NCBI GenBank assembly: GCA_029975915.1
Contig: JARKOC010000367.1
Span: 46,001 to 110,000, forward strand
Origin: Bryobacteraceae bacterium
Lineage (GTDB): Bacteria > Acidobacteriota > Terriglobia > Bryobacterales > Bryobacteraceae
Length of the DNA stretch: 64,000 bases
Direction of reading: 5' to 3'
Shown here: positions 51,747 to 61,500 of the stretch, piece after piece
How positions within the stretch are numbered: the stretch's first letter is position 1
Layout: the number at the start of each line of letters is the position of its first letter
Notes under the pieces: model-generated
Database searches by the model: none
What the model saw: the letters and a program-made list of their open reading frames with translations, nothing else
Told to the model about the DNA's origin: nothing
Translations under genes and position numbers: made by a program

Positions 51747-54700
51747 ATGAGGTACTCCGTGAAAAAACTTCTTGCCCTACTTTTCGCCCTAGCCCTGGCC
51801 TCCATGTCCATGTATGCACAGGAGGCTCGCGGCAGCATCCAAGGGCGCGTAACGGATCCGACTGGGGCCATCGTCCCCAATGCCACCGTCACGGTGACCA
51901 ACACCGCAACCAACACGACTCGCCGCCTTGTAACCAATGACACCGGCTATTACGAAGCCAACCTGCTTGAGCCTTCGACCTACACAGTCGCCGTCGAAGC
52001 GCAGGGCTTCAAAAAGTCTCTCCGCTCAGGTATCACGCTGAACGTTTCAGCACGCGTCGAGATCAACGTCGCTCTCGAACTCGGCGGCGTGGCGGAGACG
52101 GTCGAAGTCACCGCAGACGCGCCGTTGCTTGAAACCACCACGGCCAGCGGCGGCCGTGTTCTCGACAACAAACAGATCGCGAACCTGCCATTCTCCGATA
52201 CGAATCCCTTCGCGCTTTCCGCGCTCGCCCCTGGCATGATGTGGACCGGCCAGCCCGAGTATCGCCGCCCGTTCGACAATGGCGGCACTTCTGCTTTCGC
52301 CACCGCCGGCGGCGTCGGCCAGAACGAGTACACAATCGACGGCATGACCGTGACCGGCTCTGGGCGGCGCGTCGGTTTCACTCCTCCTTCGGACTCCATC
52401 ACCGAGTTCAAGCTCGAGACTTCAAACTTCGATGCCAGCCAGGGCTTCACCTCCGGCGCCGCCATCAACGTCAGTTCCCGCTCGGGCACCAACGCCCTCC
52501 ACGGCGCATTGTTCGATCAGCACTGGCAACAGCGCTGGAACGCCACCCCGTTCTTCACCCGCGAACCGTACGATGCCGGCGTCCGGAGCGGCACTATTGA
52601 TCCAAACAAGACCAAGAAACAGGCGACGGGCCGCTCGAACAACTACAGCATGACCGCCGCCGGCCCCGTCTTCATCCCCAAGATCTTCAATGGCAAGGAC
52701 AGACTGTTCTGGACGATAACCTGGAATGGCATACGCCAGTCTAAGGCAGAAACCACATCCTCGACTGACCGTACCGTGCCTACCACAGCCATGAAGACGG
52801 GTGATTTCTCTTATTTCACAACAATCACCAATCCCAACCGGTTCATTATCTACGATCCCCGCTCGGCCACACTGCAAGGCAACACCGTAGTGAGAACACC
52901 TTTCCCCGGCAACAAGGGCATTCCCATCCTCAATCCGGCTTACGCCAACTATGCGAAGCTCTTCCCGACACCCAACAACATCCCCGGCAAGGTGACCCCG
53001 GAGATGACCAACAACTACTTCGCCGCAGCCATGCCGAAGGATGAGATCTTCGACGCCATCGTCAACCGGTACGACTGGGTGGTTTCGCAGAACCACCGGC
53101 TCAATGTCCGTTGGCAGTGGAATGACCGATTGGCCAACGAATACGATTGGACCTACGAGACCGTTCCCGGCATGCACTCCAATGGCCTCACCCGCATCAA
53201 TCGAGGCGGCAACATCGGTTACGTCTGGACGATGAACTCCTCGAACATCCTCGATATGAACCTCGGCATCTCCCGCTGGGAGGAAGGGTCGCGCAACACA
53301 ACGCGCGCCGGCTACAAGGCGACCGACTTCGGCCTGCCGTCTTACATCGACCAGCGGGCCGGCCAATTCACCCAGCTGCCACGCATTGACTTCGACACTA
53401 TGCAGGACATCGGCGACAGCTACGCCGTGATCGGAACGAAGCTGTTGAACGCAGAACTTCGCGCATCGATGACCACCATCATGGGCAGCCATTCGTTCAA
53501 GTACGGCATCCAGGAGCGTAAGACCAACTTCGCCGCCGCCGGCCCTGGATCGAGCACCGGCTACTTCCAATTCCGCAACAACTGGACGCGCGCCTCCAAC
53601 GTGGACAACGTCGCTGTGCAACATGTCCATGAATGGGCGGCTTTCATGATGGGCGTGCCGAACAGCATGAGTATCGATTCGAACGACACATTCTACTTCC
53701 GCTCGCCGCGCCGCGCCCTCTTCTTCCAGGACGATTGGCGCGTCAATACCAAATTCCGGCTCTCCCTTGGCCTTAGATACGAGCGTGAAGCGGGGGTGGA
53801 TGAAAGCTTCAACCGTGGCATCGCCTGGACTTTCACCGACGCCAAAAGCCCCATCACCGATATGGTGCAGGCCGCCTACGCAGCCAATCCCATTTCCGAA
53901 CTGCCGGCCAGCCAGTTCAAAGCCACCGGCATCTCCAGCTATCTCGGCACTAATGGATTCGACACCGCCACCAAAGGCACGCACGTGTTCCTGCCCAAAG
54001 TCGGCATCGTCTACTCACTCAACAATAAGACCGTCATCCGTGGCGGCTGGGGCATGTACCAGGACACCCTGAACGTGTCGAATGACCGGCCCTACACCAA
54101 CGGCTACACCCAGGCCACCAGCACGCCAATCAGCAACGACGCCGGCTTGACCTTCTGCTGTGGCGTCGGTGACATCGCCGGGCTGAGTTCATCCAGGACC
54201 CCGATGCATGATCCCTTCCCGGTCCGCCCGGCGAGCGGCAACACCCGATTCGACGACCCCTTCGGGTCGGCCCTTGACGGAATCGCCTTATACAACAGCA
54301 CGTTCAACTCTCGCTTCTGGGAGTATAAGCCGGCGCTCCAGAACCGCTGGAGAATCGGCGTCCAGCGCGAGCTCGCCCGAAACCTTATGGTAGACATCTC
54401 CTACAACGGCTCCTACTCTTACCTCCCTGTCCAGAACCGGATCAACTACCTGCCTGAGAAGTACTGGACTAAGGGCAATACCCGTGACCAAGCGAATGAC
54501 AACTTGCTGAATGGAAACGTGGCGAACCCTTGGAACATCAAGAACCTGGCCGGGCTTGCCACCTCGAACCCTACGTTGTATCGCTATGTCAGTGGTCAGG
54601 GCTTCTTCACCAACGCCAATATCGCGCGCAACCGTCTCTTGCGCCCCTACTCGCAGTACAGCACCCTCACCGATTATCAAATCGGCGGCGATGGCCGTAT

Positions 54701-55454
54701 CGGTTACAACACCTACAGGGATATGCAGTTGCTCATTGAACGCCGCATGACGAGTGGCTTCCAGACTACATTCATGTGGACCTACGCCACTGGCCGCGTG
54801 GCCGACTGGTTTGCGAATGAGTTCGACCAGACTCCAACCGAGCGCATCAACGAGAACATCAGGCCCCACTCCATCGCCTGGACCGCTGTTTACGAGACCC
54901 CGTTCGGCAAAGGCAGAAAGTTCGTCTCCGACGGTGTGATGAGCCACCTCATCGGCAACTGGAATCTATCTTGGGTATTCCAATACACCTCGGGGCCAAG
55001 CCTCGGAGACTGGGGCAATCGCTTCTTCTATGGCGACATCAACCAAATCGGAGACCTCTGGAAGCACGACGAAGTGCGCAGCAAGGACTATCTGGCTTGG
55101 TTTGACCCCAATCTCACGTGGCGCGGCAGCGGCGCGCCACCATCCGGCTTCGTCGGATTCGAGGGCCGCTCGGCCGCTCAACCCGGAAGCTACCACGTTC
55201 GTGTTTCCCCGATCCGATTTGACTCCCTCCGTGAAGACGGCATCACGAATGTCGATCTGAAGATTGAGCGGTTCTTCCCGATTAACATCGAGCGGGGCAT
55301 TCAGGCCCGGTTCGCCTTCGACATGTTGAACGCGATGAACCACACCAACTTCGGCGCGGCAAACTACGACCCGACCAGCGGCAACTTCGGCCGTGTGACC
55401 AGCCAGCGCGGCCTGTCTCGCGTCCTCCAGTTCACGCTCAGGTTCGAGTTCTAG
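51747..55454 (+). CDS. Oar-like TonB-dependent outer-membrane receptor
   Basis: 1235 residues. A signal peptide (about 1-24, ending SMYAQ) is followed by a carboxypeptidase-regulatory domain (about 27-115; RGSIQGRVTDPTGAIVPNATVTVTN). Next comes a plug domain (about 125-235; VEVTADAPLLETTTASGGRVLDNKQIANLPF) and a large beta-barrel ending FTLRFEF, with a terminal Phe as expected for barrel assembly. This type is highly expanded in Acidobacteriota and is thought to import oligosaccharides or other large nutrients. No TonB box is clear. It is divergent from the MFS/cupin/dehydrogenase genes. The coding strand is visibly C-rich, unlike genes further right. A strong terminator follows. Confidence 0.95.
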   Translation: MRYSVKKLLALLFALALASMSMYAQEARGSIQGRVTDPTGAIVPNATVTVTNTATNTTRRLVTNDTGYYEANLLEPSTYTVAVEAQGFKKSLRSGITLNVSARVEINVALELGGVAETVEVTADAPLLETTTASGGRVLDNKQIANLPFSDTNPFALSALAPGMMWTGQPEYRRPFDNGGTSAFATAGGVGQNEYTIDGMTVTGSGRRVGFTPPSDSITEFKLETSNFDASQGFTSGAAINVSSRSGTNALHGALFDQHWQQRWNATPFFTREPYDAGVRSGTIDPNKTKKQATGRSNNYSMTAAGPVFIPKIFNGKDRLFWTITWNGIRQSKAETTSSTDRTVPTTAMKTGDFSYFTTITNPNRFIIYDPRSATLQGNTVVRTPFPGNKGIPILNPAYANYAKLFPTPNNIPGKVTPEMTNNYFAAAMPKDEIFDAIVNRYDWVVSQNHRLNVRWQWNDRLANEYDWTYETVPGMHSNGLTRINRGGNIGYVWTMNSSNILDMNLGISRWEEGSRNTTRAGYKATDFGLPSYIDQRAGQFTQLPRIDFDTMQDIGDSYAVIGTKLLNAELRASMTTIMGSHSFKYGIQERKTNFAAAGPGSSTGYFQFRNNWTRASNVDNVAVQHVHEWAAFMMGVPNSMSIDSNDTFYFRSPRRALFFQDDWRVNTKFRLSLGLRYEREAGVDESFNRGIAWTFTDAKSPITDMVQAAYAANPISELPASQFKATGISSYLGTNGFDTATKGTHVFLPKVGIVYSLNNKTVIRGGWGMYQDTLNVSNDRPYTNGYTQATSTPISNDAGLTFCCGVGDIAGLSSSRTPMHDPFPVRPASGNTRFDDPFGSALDGIALYNSTFNSRFWEYKPALQNRWRIGVQRELARNLMVDISYNGSYSYLPVQNRINYLPEKYWTKGNTRDQANDNLLNGNVANPWNIKNLAGLATSNPTLYRYVSGQGFFTNANIARNRLLRPYSQYSTLTDYQIGGDGRIGYNTYRDMQLLIERRMTSGFQTTFMWTYATGRVADWFANEFDQTPTERINENIRPHSIAWTAVYETPFGKGRKFVSDGVMSHLIGNWNLSWVFQYTSGPSLGDWGNRFFYGDINQIGDLWKHDEVRSKDYLAWFDPNLTWRGSGAPPSGFVGFEGRSAAQPGSYHVRVSPIRFDSLREDGITNVDLKIERFFPINIERGIQARFAFDMLNAMNHTNFGAANYDPTSGNFGRVTSQRGLSRVLQFTLRFEF

Positions 55455-55479
55455 ACTCGATCTGCACAAACGAACTCAA

Positions 55480-55516
55480 ACGCCCGGTGGTTCACCCTGA
55501 GCCTCCGGGCGTTTTC
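55480..55516 (+). terminator. Intrinsic terminator of the TonB-dependent receptor
   Basis: ACGCCCGG (55480-55487) pairs perfectly with CCGGGCGT (55505-55512) and is followed by TTT, 26 bp after the stop codon. The loop is 17 bases. The remaining gap, 55517-55860, holds no gene I can support. Confidence 0.8.
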
Positions 55517-55860
55517 GTATTGATTCTCTGGGATGCTCACGGGCGAGGCGAGGATAGAGGAGGTAGGCGGGTGTCGGCTCATGGGAAATTCACCACCTGC
55601 GATCCGCTCTGTCCAGAATAACTTTGCGGCGCCCCGCTCTTTGTCTGTGGACTCTGCGCGTAAGTAACCTATTTATATTCACTTTGGTGGCCCCACCGCG
55701 GCCAGACTGGCTCTCCACAATCGGGGAGCTAGGCGGCGAGAAGCACATCGTCAGTCGTGAGTCAGCCGGACAACCCATATGTAACGCGCCAAGGCGCCGG
55801 CTCTGAGCTAAGTATCCGCTGATACTGATTTGGAGACTGTAGTGTATCCTGTAGCTCACT

Positions 55861-56334
55861 ATGCAGAGCAAGGCTGCGACTGTCGCTGAATACCTCAACG
55901 AACTGCCGGACGACCGGCGGGCTGCGATAAACAAGGTCCGGCAGGTGATCCGGAAGAACCTGCCCAAGGGGATGGCTGAAGGGATGCAGTACGGCATGAT
56001 CGGCTACTTCGTGCCGCACAAGATCTATCCGGCCGGCTACCATTGCGATCCCAAACAACCGCTGCCGTTCGCCGGGCTGGCATCGCAGAAGGGGTATATG
56101 TCGCTGTACCTGTGCACGCTATATCAGAATCCGGAACTTGAGGAGTGGTTCAAGGCGAAGCTTGCCGAGTCGGGGAAGAAACCGGATATGGGGAAGGGGT
56201 GTGTCCGGTTCAAAAAGCTGGAAGATCTGCCGCTGGATGTGATCGGCGCCGCGGTGGGGCGGACGACGTTGGAAGAAGTGGTGGCGAACTACGAGGCGCA
56301 ACGGGCGAAGTCGAAGTCAGCGAAGAAGAAATAG
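55861..56334 (+). CDS. DUF1801 family protein
   Basis: 157 residues. It has the DUF1801 pattern: VAEYLNELPDDRRAAINKVRQVIRKNLPKGMAEGMQYGMIGYFVP, then LPFAGLASQKGYMSLYLCTLY and MGKGCVRFKKLEDLPLDVIGAAVG. The fold is related to the iron-sulfur-scaffold-like YdhG proteins; the role is unknown. The C-terminus is a Lys/Ser tail (KSKSAKKK). It is preceded by a 344-bp stretch without a gene and followed by the sulfatase gene after 88 bp. Confidence 0.88.
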   Translation: MQSKAATVAEYLNELPDDRRAAINKVRQVIRKNLPKGMAEGMQYGMIGYFVPHKIYPAGYHCDPKQPLPFAGLASQKGYMSLYLCTLYQNPELEEWFKAKLAESGKKPDMGKGCVRFKKLEDLPLDVIGAAVGRTTLEEVVANYEAQRAKSKSAKKK

Positions 56335-56422
56335 CGGCGAATCTCGGCAGGCGGACCTTGGTGCTGACCGCCGTGCGACAATGCGGGATGCTCGCAAAAG
56401 CAGTGTGTCCCGGAGGTGCAGC

Positions 56423-57778
56423 ATGAGGCGGAGGGAGTTCCTGTCGACGCTGGCGGTGTCCGGCGCTGCGATGCGGGCGCAGATGCCGGCGCGACCGAAC
56501 ATTGTTTTGATTCTGGCCGATGACCTCGGACCCGGGGATCTCGGATGTTACGGCCAGACGAAGATCCATACGCCGCACCTGGACCGGATGGCCGCCGAAG
56601 GAATGCGATTCGGCCAGGCGTATGCGGGTTCAAGCGTATGCGCGCCTTCGCGATGCTCTTTGCTGACCGGGCTGCATACGGGGCACTGCCGGGTGAAGGA
56701 TAACATTCCGCACGGCGTGTTCTTGCAGCCGTCGGACTTGACCGTTGCCGAGGTTTTGAAGCAGGCCGGGTACAGAACCGGGGGAATCGGGAAGTGGAGT
56801 CTGGGTAATCCGGGGTCGTGGGGTACGCCGACGCAACAGGGGTTCGACGAGTTCTTCGGATACCTGAATCAGGATCACGCGCATACGTACTATCCGGAGC
56901 ATCTCTGGGACAACGAGAAGGAAGTGCTGTTGACGGGCAACCGGGCGAACGCACGGAAGCAGTATTCGCCGGACGTCTTCCTGAAGCGCGGGCTGCGGTT
57001 CATCACGGAGAACAAGACGCGGCCCTTCTTCCTGTATTACGCGCCGACGCTGCCGCATTGGTCGGACTATCCGAGGAAGTCGCCCATGTCGCAGGACGTG
57101 CCAAGCGTTGCGCCCTACGAAAACGAGCCGTGGCCCGAGGTGGAGAAGAAGTATGCAGCGATGGTGACGCGGCTGGATGCGGCTGTGGGGGCGATGCTCA
57201 GACAGATTGCCGATCTTGGGCTTGATGACAACACGCTGGTGCTGTTCACAAGCGACAACGGGCCATCGGCCGAGGCACTGCATAGCCCCGAGTTCTTCCG
57301 GAGCAGTGGGGGGCTTAGAGGTGTGAAGCGCGACTTGTATGAGGGGGGAATCCGGGCGCCATTGGTTGCGCGATGGCCGGGGCGAATTGCGAAAGCGACG
57401 ACGAATGAGTCGGCGGTGGCCTTCTGGGATGTGCTGCCGACGGTGGCGGAGATTGCAGGATTGAGCGCGCCGGCGGGGCTGGATGGGCGGTCATTCGCAG
57501 AGTGTTTCAAAGGGGCGTCACGCAAGCCGGCGGGGCCGCTCTATTGGGAGTACGGGCACGATAGGGAAGTGTTCAGCCAGGCAGTGAGAAAGGGCGACTG
57601 GAAGGCCGTCCGGAATGGGAGCAAGAGCGCGGTTGAACTGTACGACCTGGCGGCAGACTGGGGCGAAACGACGGATTTGGCGCAGAAGCAGCCGAAGGTG
57701 GCGGCAGAGATGAGGGCGCTGATGGAGGCGTCGCGGACGGAGTCGGGGGATTACCGTATCAGGGATCGAGGTGTCTAA
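56423..57778 (+). CDS. Exported arylsulfatase-type sulfatase
   Basis: 451 residues. A Tat-like signal (MRRREFLSTLAVSGAA) precedes a type I sulfatase domain. The formylglycine cysteine is Cys73 in CAPSRCSLLTG, a full C-x-P-S-R motif. Metal ligands are Asp33 and Asp34 in LILADDLGPGDLG and the distal FTSDNGPS. Activity needs a formylglycine-generating enzyme, which is not in this window. The substrate is probably a sulfated carbohydrate or aryl sulfate. The ATG at 56423 has GGAGGT eight bases upstream; an earlier in-frame start at 56381 is less likely. It is convergent with the DinB gene. Confidence 0.93.
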   Translation: MRRREFLSTLAVSGAAMRAQMPARPNIVLILADDLGPGDLGCYGQTKIHTPHLDRMAAEGMRFGQAYAGSSVCAPSRCSLLTGLHTGHCRVKDNIPHGVFLQPSDLTVAEVLKQAGYRTGGIGKWSLGNPGSWGTPTQQGFDEFFGYLNQDHAHTYYPEHLWDNEKEVLLTGNRANARKQYSPDVFLKRGLRFITENKTRPFFLYYAPTLPHWSDYPRKSPMSQDVPSVAPYENEPWPEVEKKYAAMVTRLDAAVGAMLRQIADLGLDDNTLVLFTSDNGPSAEALHSPEFFRSSGGLRGVKRDLYEGGIRAPLVARWPGRIAKATTNESAVAFWDVLPTVAEIAGLSAPAGLDGRSFAECFKGASRKPAGPLYWEYGHDREVFSQAVRKGDWKAVRNGSKSAVELYDLAADWGETTDLAQKQPKVAAEMRALMEASRTESGDYRIRDRGV

Positions 57779-57791
57779 GCGCAGCGTGCGG

Positions 57792-58289
57792 CTACATTGT
57801 CCCGTCAACGCCAGCCCAGAGGTTCATGGTGTTGAGTTCCTCGCGCCCGCAGGACTTGAGGTAGCAGAAGAGCTGGGTGCGGTAGGCGGCATGGCCGCAG
57901 ACGACGATACTCACCAGGGCCGGGCCACGCTTTGTCTTGGAGCCGAAGAGGTCGATCTCGTCACGCATTTCTTCGTCCGAGAAGGAGGCGATCGAATCAG
58001 CGTAGTGCTGTGAGAGCGATTCCAGGCTCTGTACGACGGCGGCGAAGTCCATTGCGGCGGCCCTGGTTTCGGCGGCGTTCCATTGATCGACGAGGAATGA
58101 TCCGGCCTTGATGGAGTCGACGAGGACGGGGCCCATGACGGTGAGGTAGCGCAGGAGCTCGATGGTGCTGCGCTGTTTGGGGGTGGGGCGGTAGTCAAGC
58201 ATGGCCGGCTCAACTTTGCCGCAGAGGTGGACGAGGATGCGGGCTTCGTTCTGGAGCGAGTCGATGAGTTCTTGTTTCGTCAGGACCAT
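57792..58289 (-). CDS. DinB-like four-helix-bundle protein
   Basis: 165 residues. The pattern LTKQELIDSLQNEARILVHLCGKVEPAMLDYRPTPKQRSTIELLRYL and the later VCGHAAYRTQLFCYLKSCG fit the DinB/DUF1569-like metal-binding helix bundle. The His of GHAAYRTQLF is a likely metal ligand; the first usual His is not evident. Members act in thiol-dependent reactions or damage response, but most are uncharacterised. It is convergent with the sulfatase gene (13 bp) and divergent from the cytochrome gene across 302 bp. Confidence 0.75.
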   Translation of the reverse strand: MVLTKQELIDSLQNEARILVHLCGKVEPAMLDYRPTPKQRSTIELLRYLTVMGPVLVDSIKAGSFLVDQWNAAETRAAAMDFAAVVQSLESLSQHYADSIASFSDEEMRDEIDLFGSKTKRGPALVSIVVCGHAAYRTQLFCYLKSCGREELNTMNLWAGVDGTM

Positions 58290-58464
58290 TTCTGTCTCTG
58301 TGTGATTCTACACTATGACGTCATGTATTGCTGTGCCCGCAATTCGAATCTTTGCATCCGAAGCGCGGTCTGCCGCGGAGATCTGGTGAGACGGTGGGCG
58401 GGCAATCTAGTGCATAAGGACCTGCGACAGTAGGGCGAACCTGACGGATGGCACATCTTAGAGC

Positions 58465-58496
58465 TGCGCCGAAAATTCCATGCGCCGAAAATTCCA
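58465..58496. repeat. Perfect 16-bp tandem repeat upstream of the cytochrome gene
   Basis: TGCGCCGAAAATTCCA occurs twice head to tail, at 58465-58480 and 58481-58496, about 95 bp before the cytochrome start. It is not inside a gene. It may be a direct-repeat operator or a slippage duplication. The rest of the 302-bp gap shows no supported gene. Confidence 0.7.
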
Positions 58497-58591
58497 TTGA
58501 CGGGTAGCTCATAATCGGGTAGGATTCTCCTGAGTTTCCAGGCGCACACCCTGCCGGCTGGGCCTGGGGGCGTCGATGGAGGCGCGTCCAA

Positions 58592-61500
58592 ATGACGAGG
58601 TTAGCCGGCACTTCCCGATTTCAAATAGTAGGGGCCTTGATTGGGTTTTCGCTTTGCGCTTCCTCTCTCGCGTATGTGGCCGGGAGGTTCGCGGAAGTAG
58701 CCACGCCGGAATTGGACGCTGTCGATCCCGTGGTGGATGCGTCGTTGAAGGACCCGAGGCGGGGAGTTGCTTCTGGGGGGTGGGCGACGATTCGGGGCAA
58801 GAGATTGGCTCCACTCTCGCGGACGTGGAAGGAGCAGGATTTTCAGGCCGACCGAGCTCCTACAGTACTCGATGGAGTGTCGGTGCTGGTAGGTGGCGAA
58901 TCCGCATATATCGCAGCGCTGCGGCGCGGGGTGGACAGTGGAAAAGAGAACGACGAGATCGACGTTATCCTCCCCCGATTAGATGAAGGGATGGCGGAAC
59001 TCGTGGTGACGACGCCTGGGGGGACAGCGAATGGCGTCCGTATTCAGGTGGTCAAGGACCAGTTTTCTCTGTTCGCGCAGGAAGCGACTGTAGACCGGTA
59101 CGCGAAGGCAGAGTCGGGAGATGGGGAGGAATTGATCGGGCCGCTGGATTTGTTCGGCTCTGAACCGCTGGATCGCCCGGTGAGACCGGCGATCCCGATG
59201 GAGTTGTTGCGGATGACGGCCAACGGGTGCGGGGTGTTCGAGAGGCCGGTGCCGGATGGGATGAGGATGCGGGAGAGGATTCGGCTGGCTGCGCCGGTGC
59301 TCGTGAAGTTCGGGGAGCACGTGGCCGAAGTTGAGTACGCGGGAACCGATCCGATGACTCCGGGGTTGTGCCTGATCGAGGTGAAGGTCCCGATGCTGGC
59401 GACGGGCGAGTATGAAGTAACAGGGGCGATCGGGGAAACGGCATTCTCGGGGACAAGGTACGTGGCGGTGCGTGAGGTGGAGTACCCCATGTTCCAGCAT
59501 GGGATGCAGTCGAAGTTCCGGTTGACTGGGGCGCACCACTTTGTCAGTTGCGTCACGTGCCACATGAAGAGCCGGTTCTGGGGGACGCCGCAGGCATGTG
59601 AAGCATGCCACCTGGACCGTTACCGGGCTGTGAAATCGCCGGACCATGAGGCGGCAGGGTTCCCGATGGATTGCTCGCAGTGCCATGTCACATCGAGATT
59701 CAAGGGAGCCAGAGGCGGACACAGAGCAGACTCGAAGTTTCCGTTAACGGGAGCACATGCCGAAGCCGGATGTGCGGCCTGTCACAAGAATGGGGATTAC
59801 AAGAAATTGGATGCGGCGTGCGTGAGTTGCCATCTGGCGGACTACGAGGCGACGACGAATCCGAACCACTCGGCGACCGGGATCGGCAAGGAGTGTTTGG
59901 TGTGTCACACTCCGAAGGGCTGGGCTGGAGCAAGGACGGACCACTCACAGACGCAGTTCCCGTTGACAGGAAAGCACGCGAAAGCGGAGTGCGTGGCGTG
60001 CCACACGGGTGAGACGACAGGCAAACCGCCGACCGGATGTGTTTCCTGCCACAAGGCGAACTACGAGGCGGCCACAACGCCGAATCACGTGGCGGCTGGG
60101 TATCCGACAGGTTGCGATGCATGCCACACGACTGAGGCATTCAGGCCGGCGAAGGTGGATCATCCGCGGCACCGGTTCCCGCTGACAGGCAAGCACGAGC
60201 CGCTTCAGTGCGCGCAATGCCACAAGGACGGGAGTCTGACGGCCGTCGATCCCGCCTGCGCCTCGTGTCACTTGGACAGGTATAAGGCGGCTGTTAACCC
60301 GAATCATGTGGCGATGGGCTTCCCGCAGAAGTGCGAGACGTGCCACACGACGGCGGGATTCGTGGGCGTGGCGATCAAGCACAGCAAATTCGCCCTTACA
60401 GGGCGTCACACACAGACCGCATGCACGGCGTGCCACAGGGATGGTATCTATTCCGGCACTGCCCGCACATGCGCGGGCTGCCACCTGGATCGATACAACG
60501 CGACGACCCGGCCGCCACATAAGGAGCAAGGATACCCGGCCGAGTGCCAGCTTTGCCATAGCACGTCGCAGTTCACTGGAGCCCTATTCCAGCACTCGAA
60601 CTTCTTTGCGCTCGAGGGCAAGCATGGGGCGGTTCCATGCTCCAAGTGCCATGTGAGCGGCGTTTACAAAGGCACGCCACGTGAGTGCGCAGGGTGCCAC
60701 GCGGCGGCCTATGGGGCTACGACCGCGCCGAATCACACAACCGAGGGATTCCCGACGAACTGCCAGAACTGTCATACGCCGGCGGGATGGAAGCCGGCAA
60801 GTTTCGCGCATACTTCGTTTGCGTTGACCGGAAAACACATCGGCGTGGAGTGCGCAAAATGCCACATTGCCGGCAAGTACACGGGAACCAGCAGGGAGTG
60901 TTCAGTCTGCCATGGGCCGAACTACGCGGCGACGACGAATCCGAACCACTCTCAACTCGGTTATCCGACAGCGTGCGCAAACTGCCACACGACGGCGGGA
61001 TGGAAGCCCGCGAGCTTTGCGCACACGTCGTTTGTACTGGCGGGCAAACACCTGACGACTGAGTGCGCCAAGTGCCACGTGTCAGGCGTGTACACAGGAA
61101 CAAACCGGGTGTGCTATGGCTGCCATTCGGCCAATTACAGTGCGGCGCTCACTCCGAACCACGCCAGTCTCGTCTATCCAACTACATGCGAGACGTGCCA
61201 CACGCCGATAGGGTGGAAGCCGTCCACGTTTACCCACGTCAGCTACCCATTGACCGGTCTTCACCTGACGGCGCAGTGTTCGAAGTGCCACGTGAACGGC
61301 GTCTACAAGGGAACGACACGCCAGTGCTATGGATGTCACACCGCCAACTACGCGGCGGCCGCGCTTCCAAACCACCCGCTGCTGGGCTATCCGACCGAGT
61401 GTCAGATGTGCCACACGCCGTCTGGCTGGAAGCCCTCAACATTCACGCACCCGGCTTGGATCATGACCGGCGCGCATACGGCGGCCAAGTGCTCCCAATG

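Noticed and set aside
52422..53984. A 520-codon open frame on the minus strand
   Set aside because: It lies entirely inside the TonB-dependent receptor gene on the plus strand, has no family motif, and is a composition shadow of C-rich coding sequence.
58342..58350. ATTCGAATC, resembling a tRNA T-loop
   Set aside because: No acceptor stem, D-arm or anticodon arm could be built around it.
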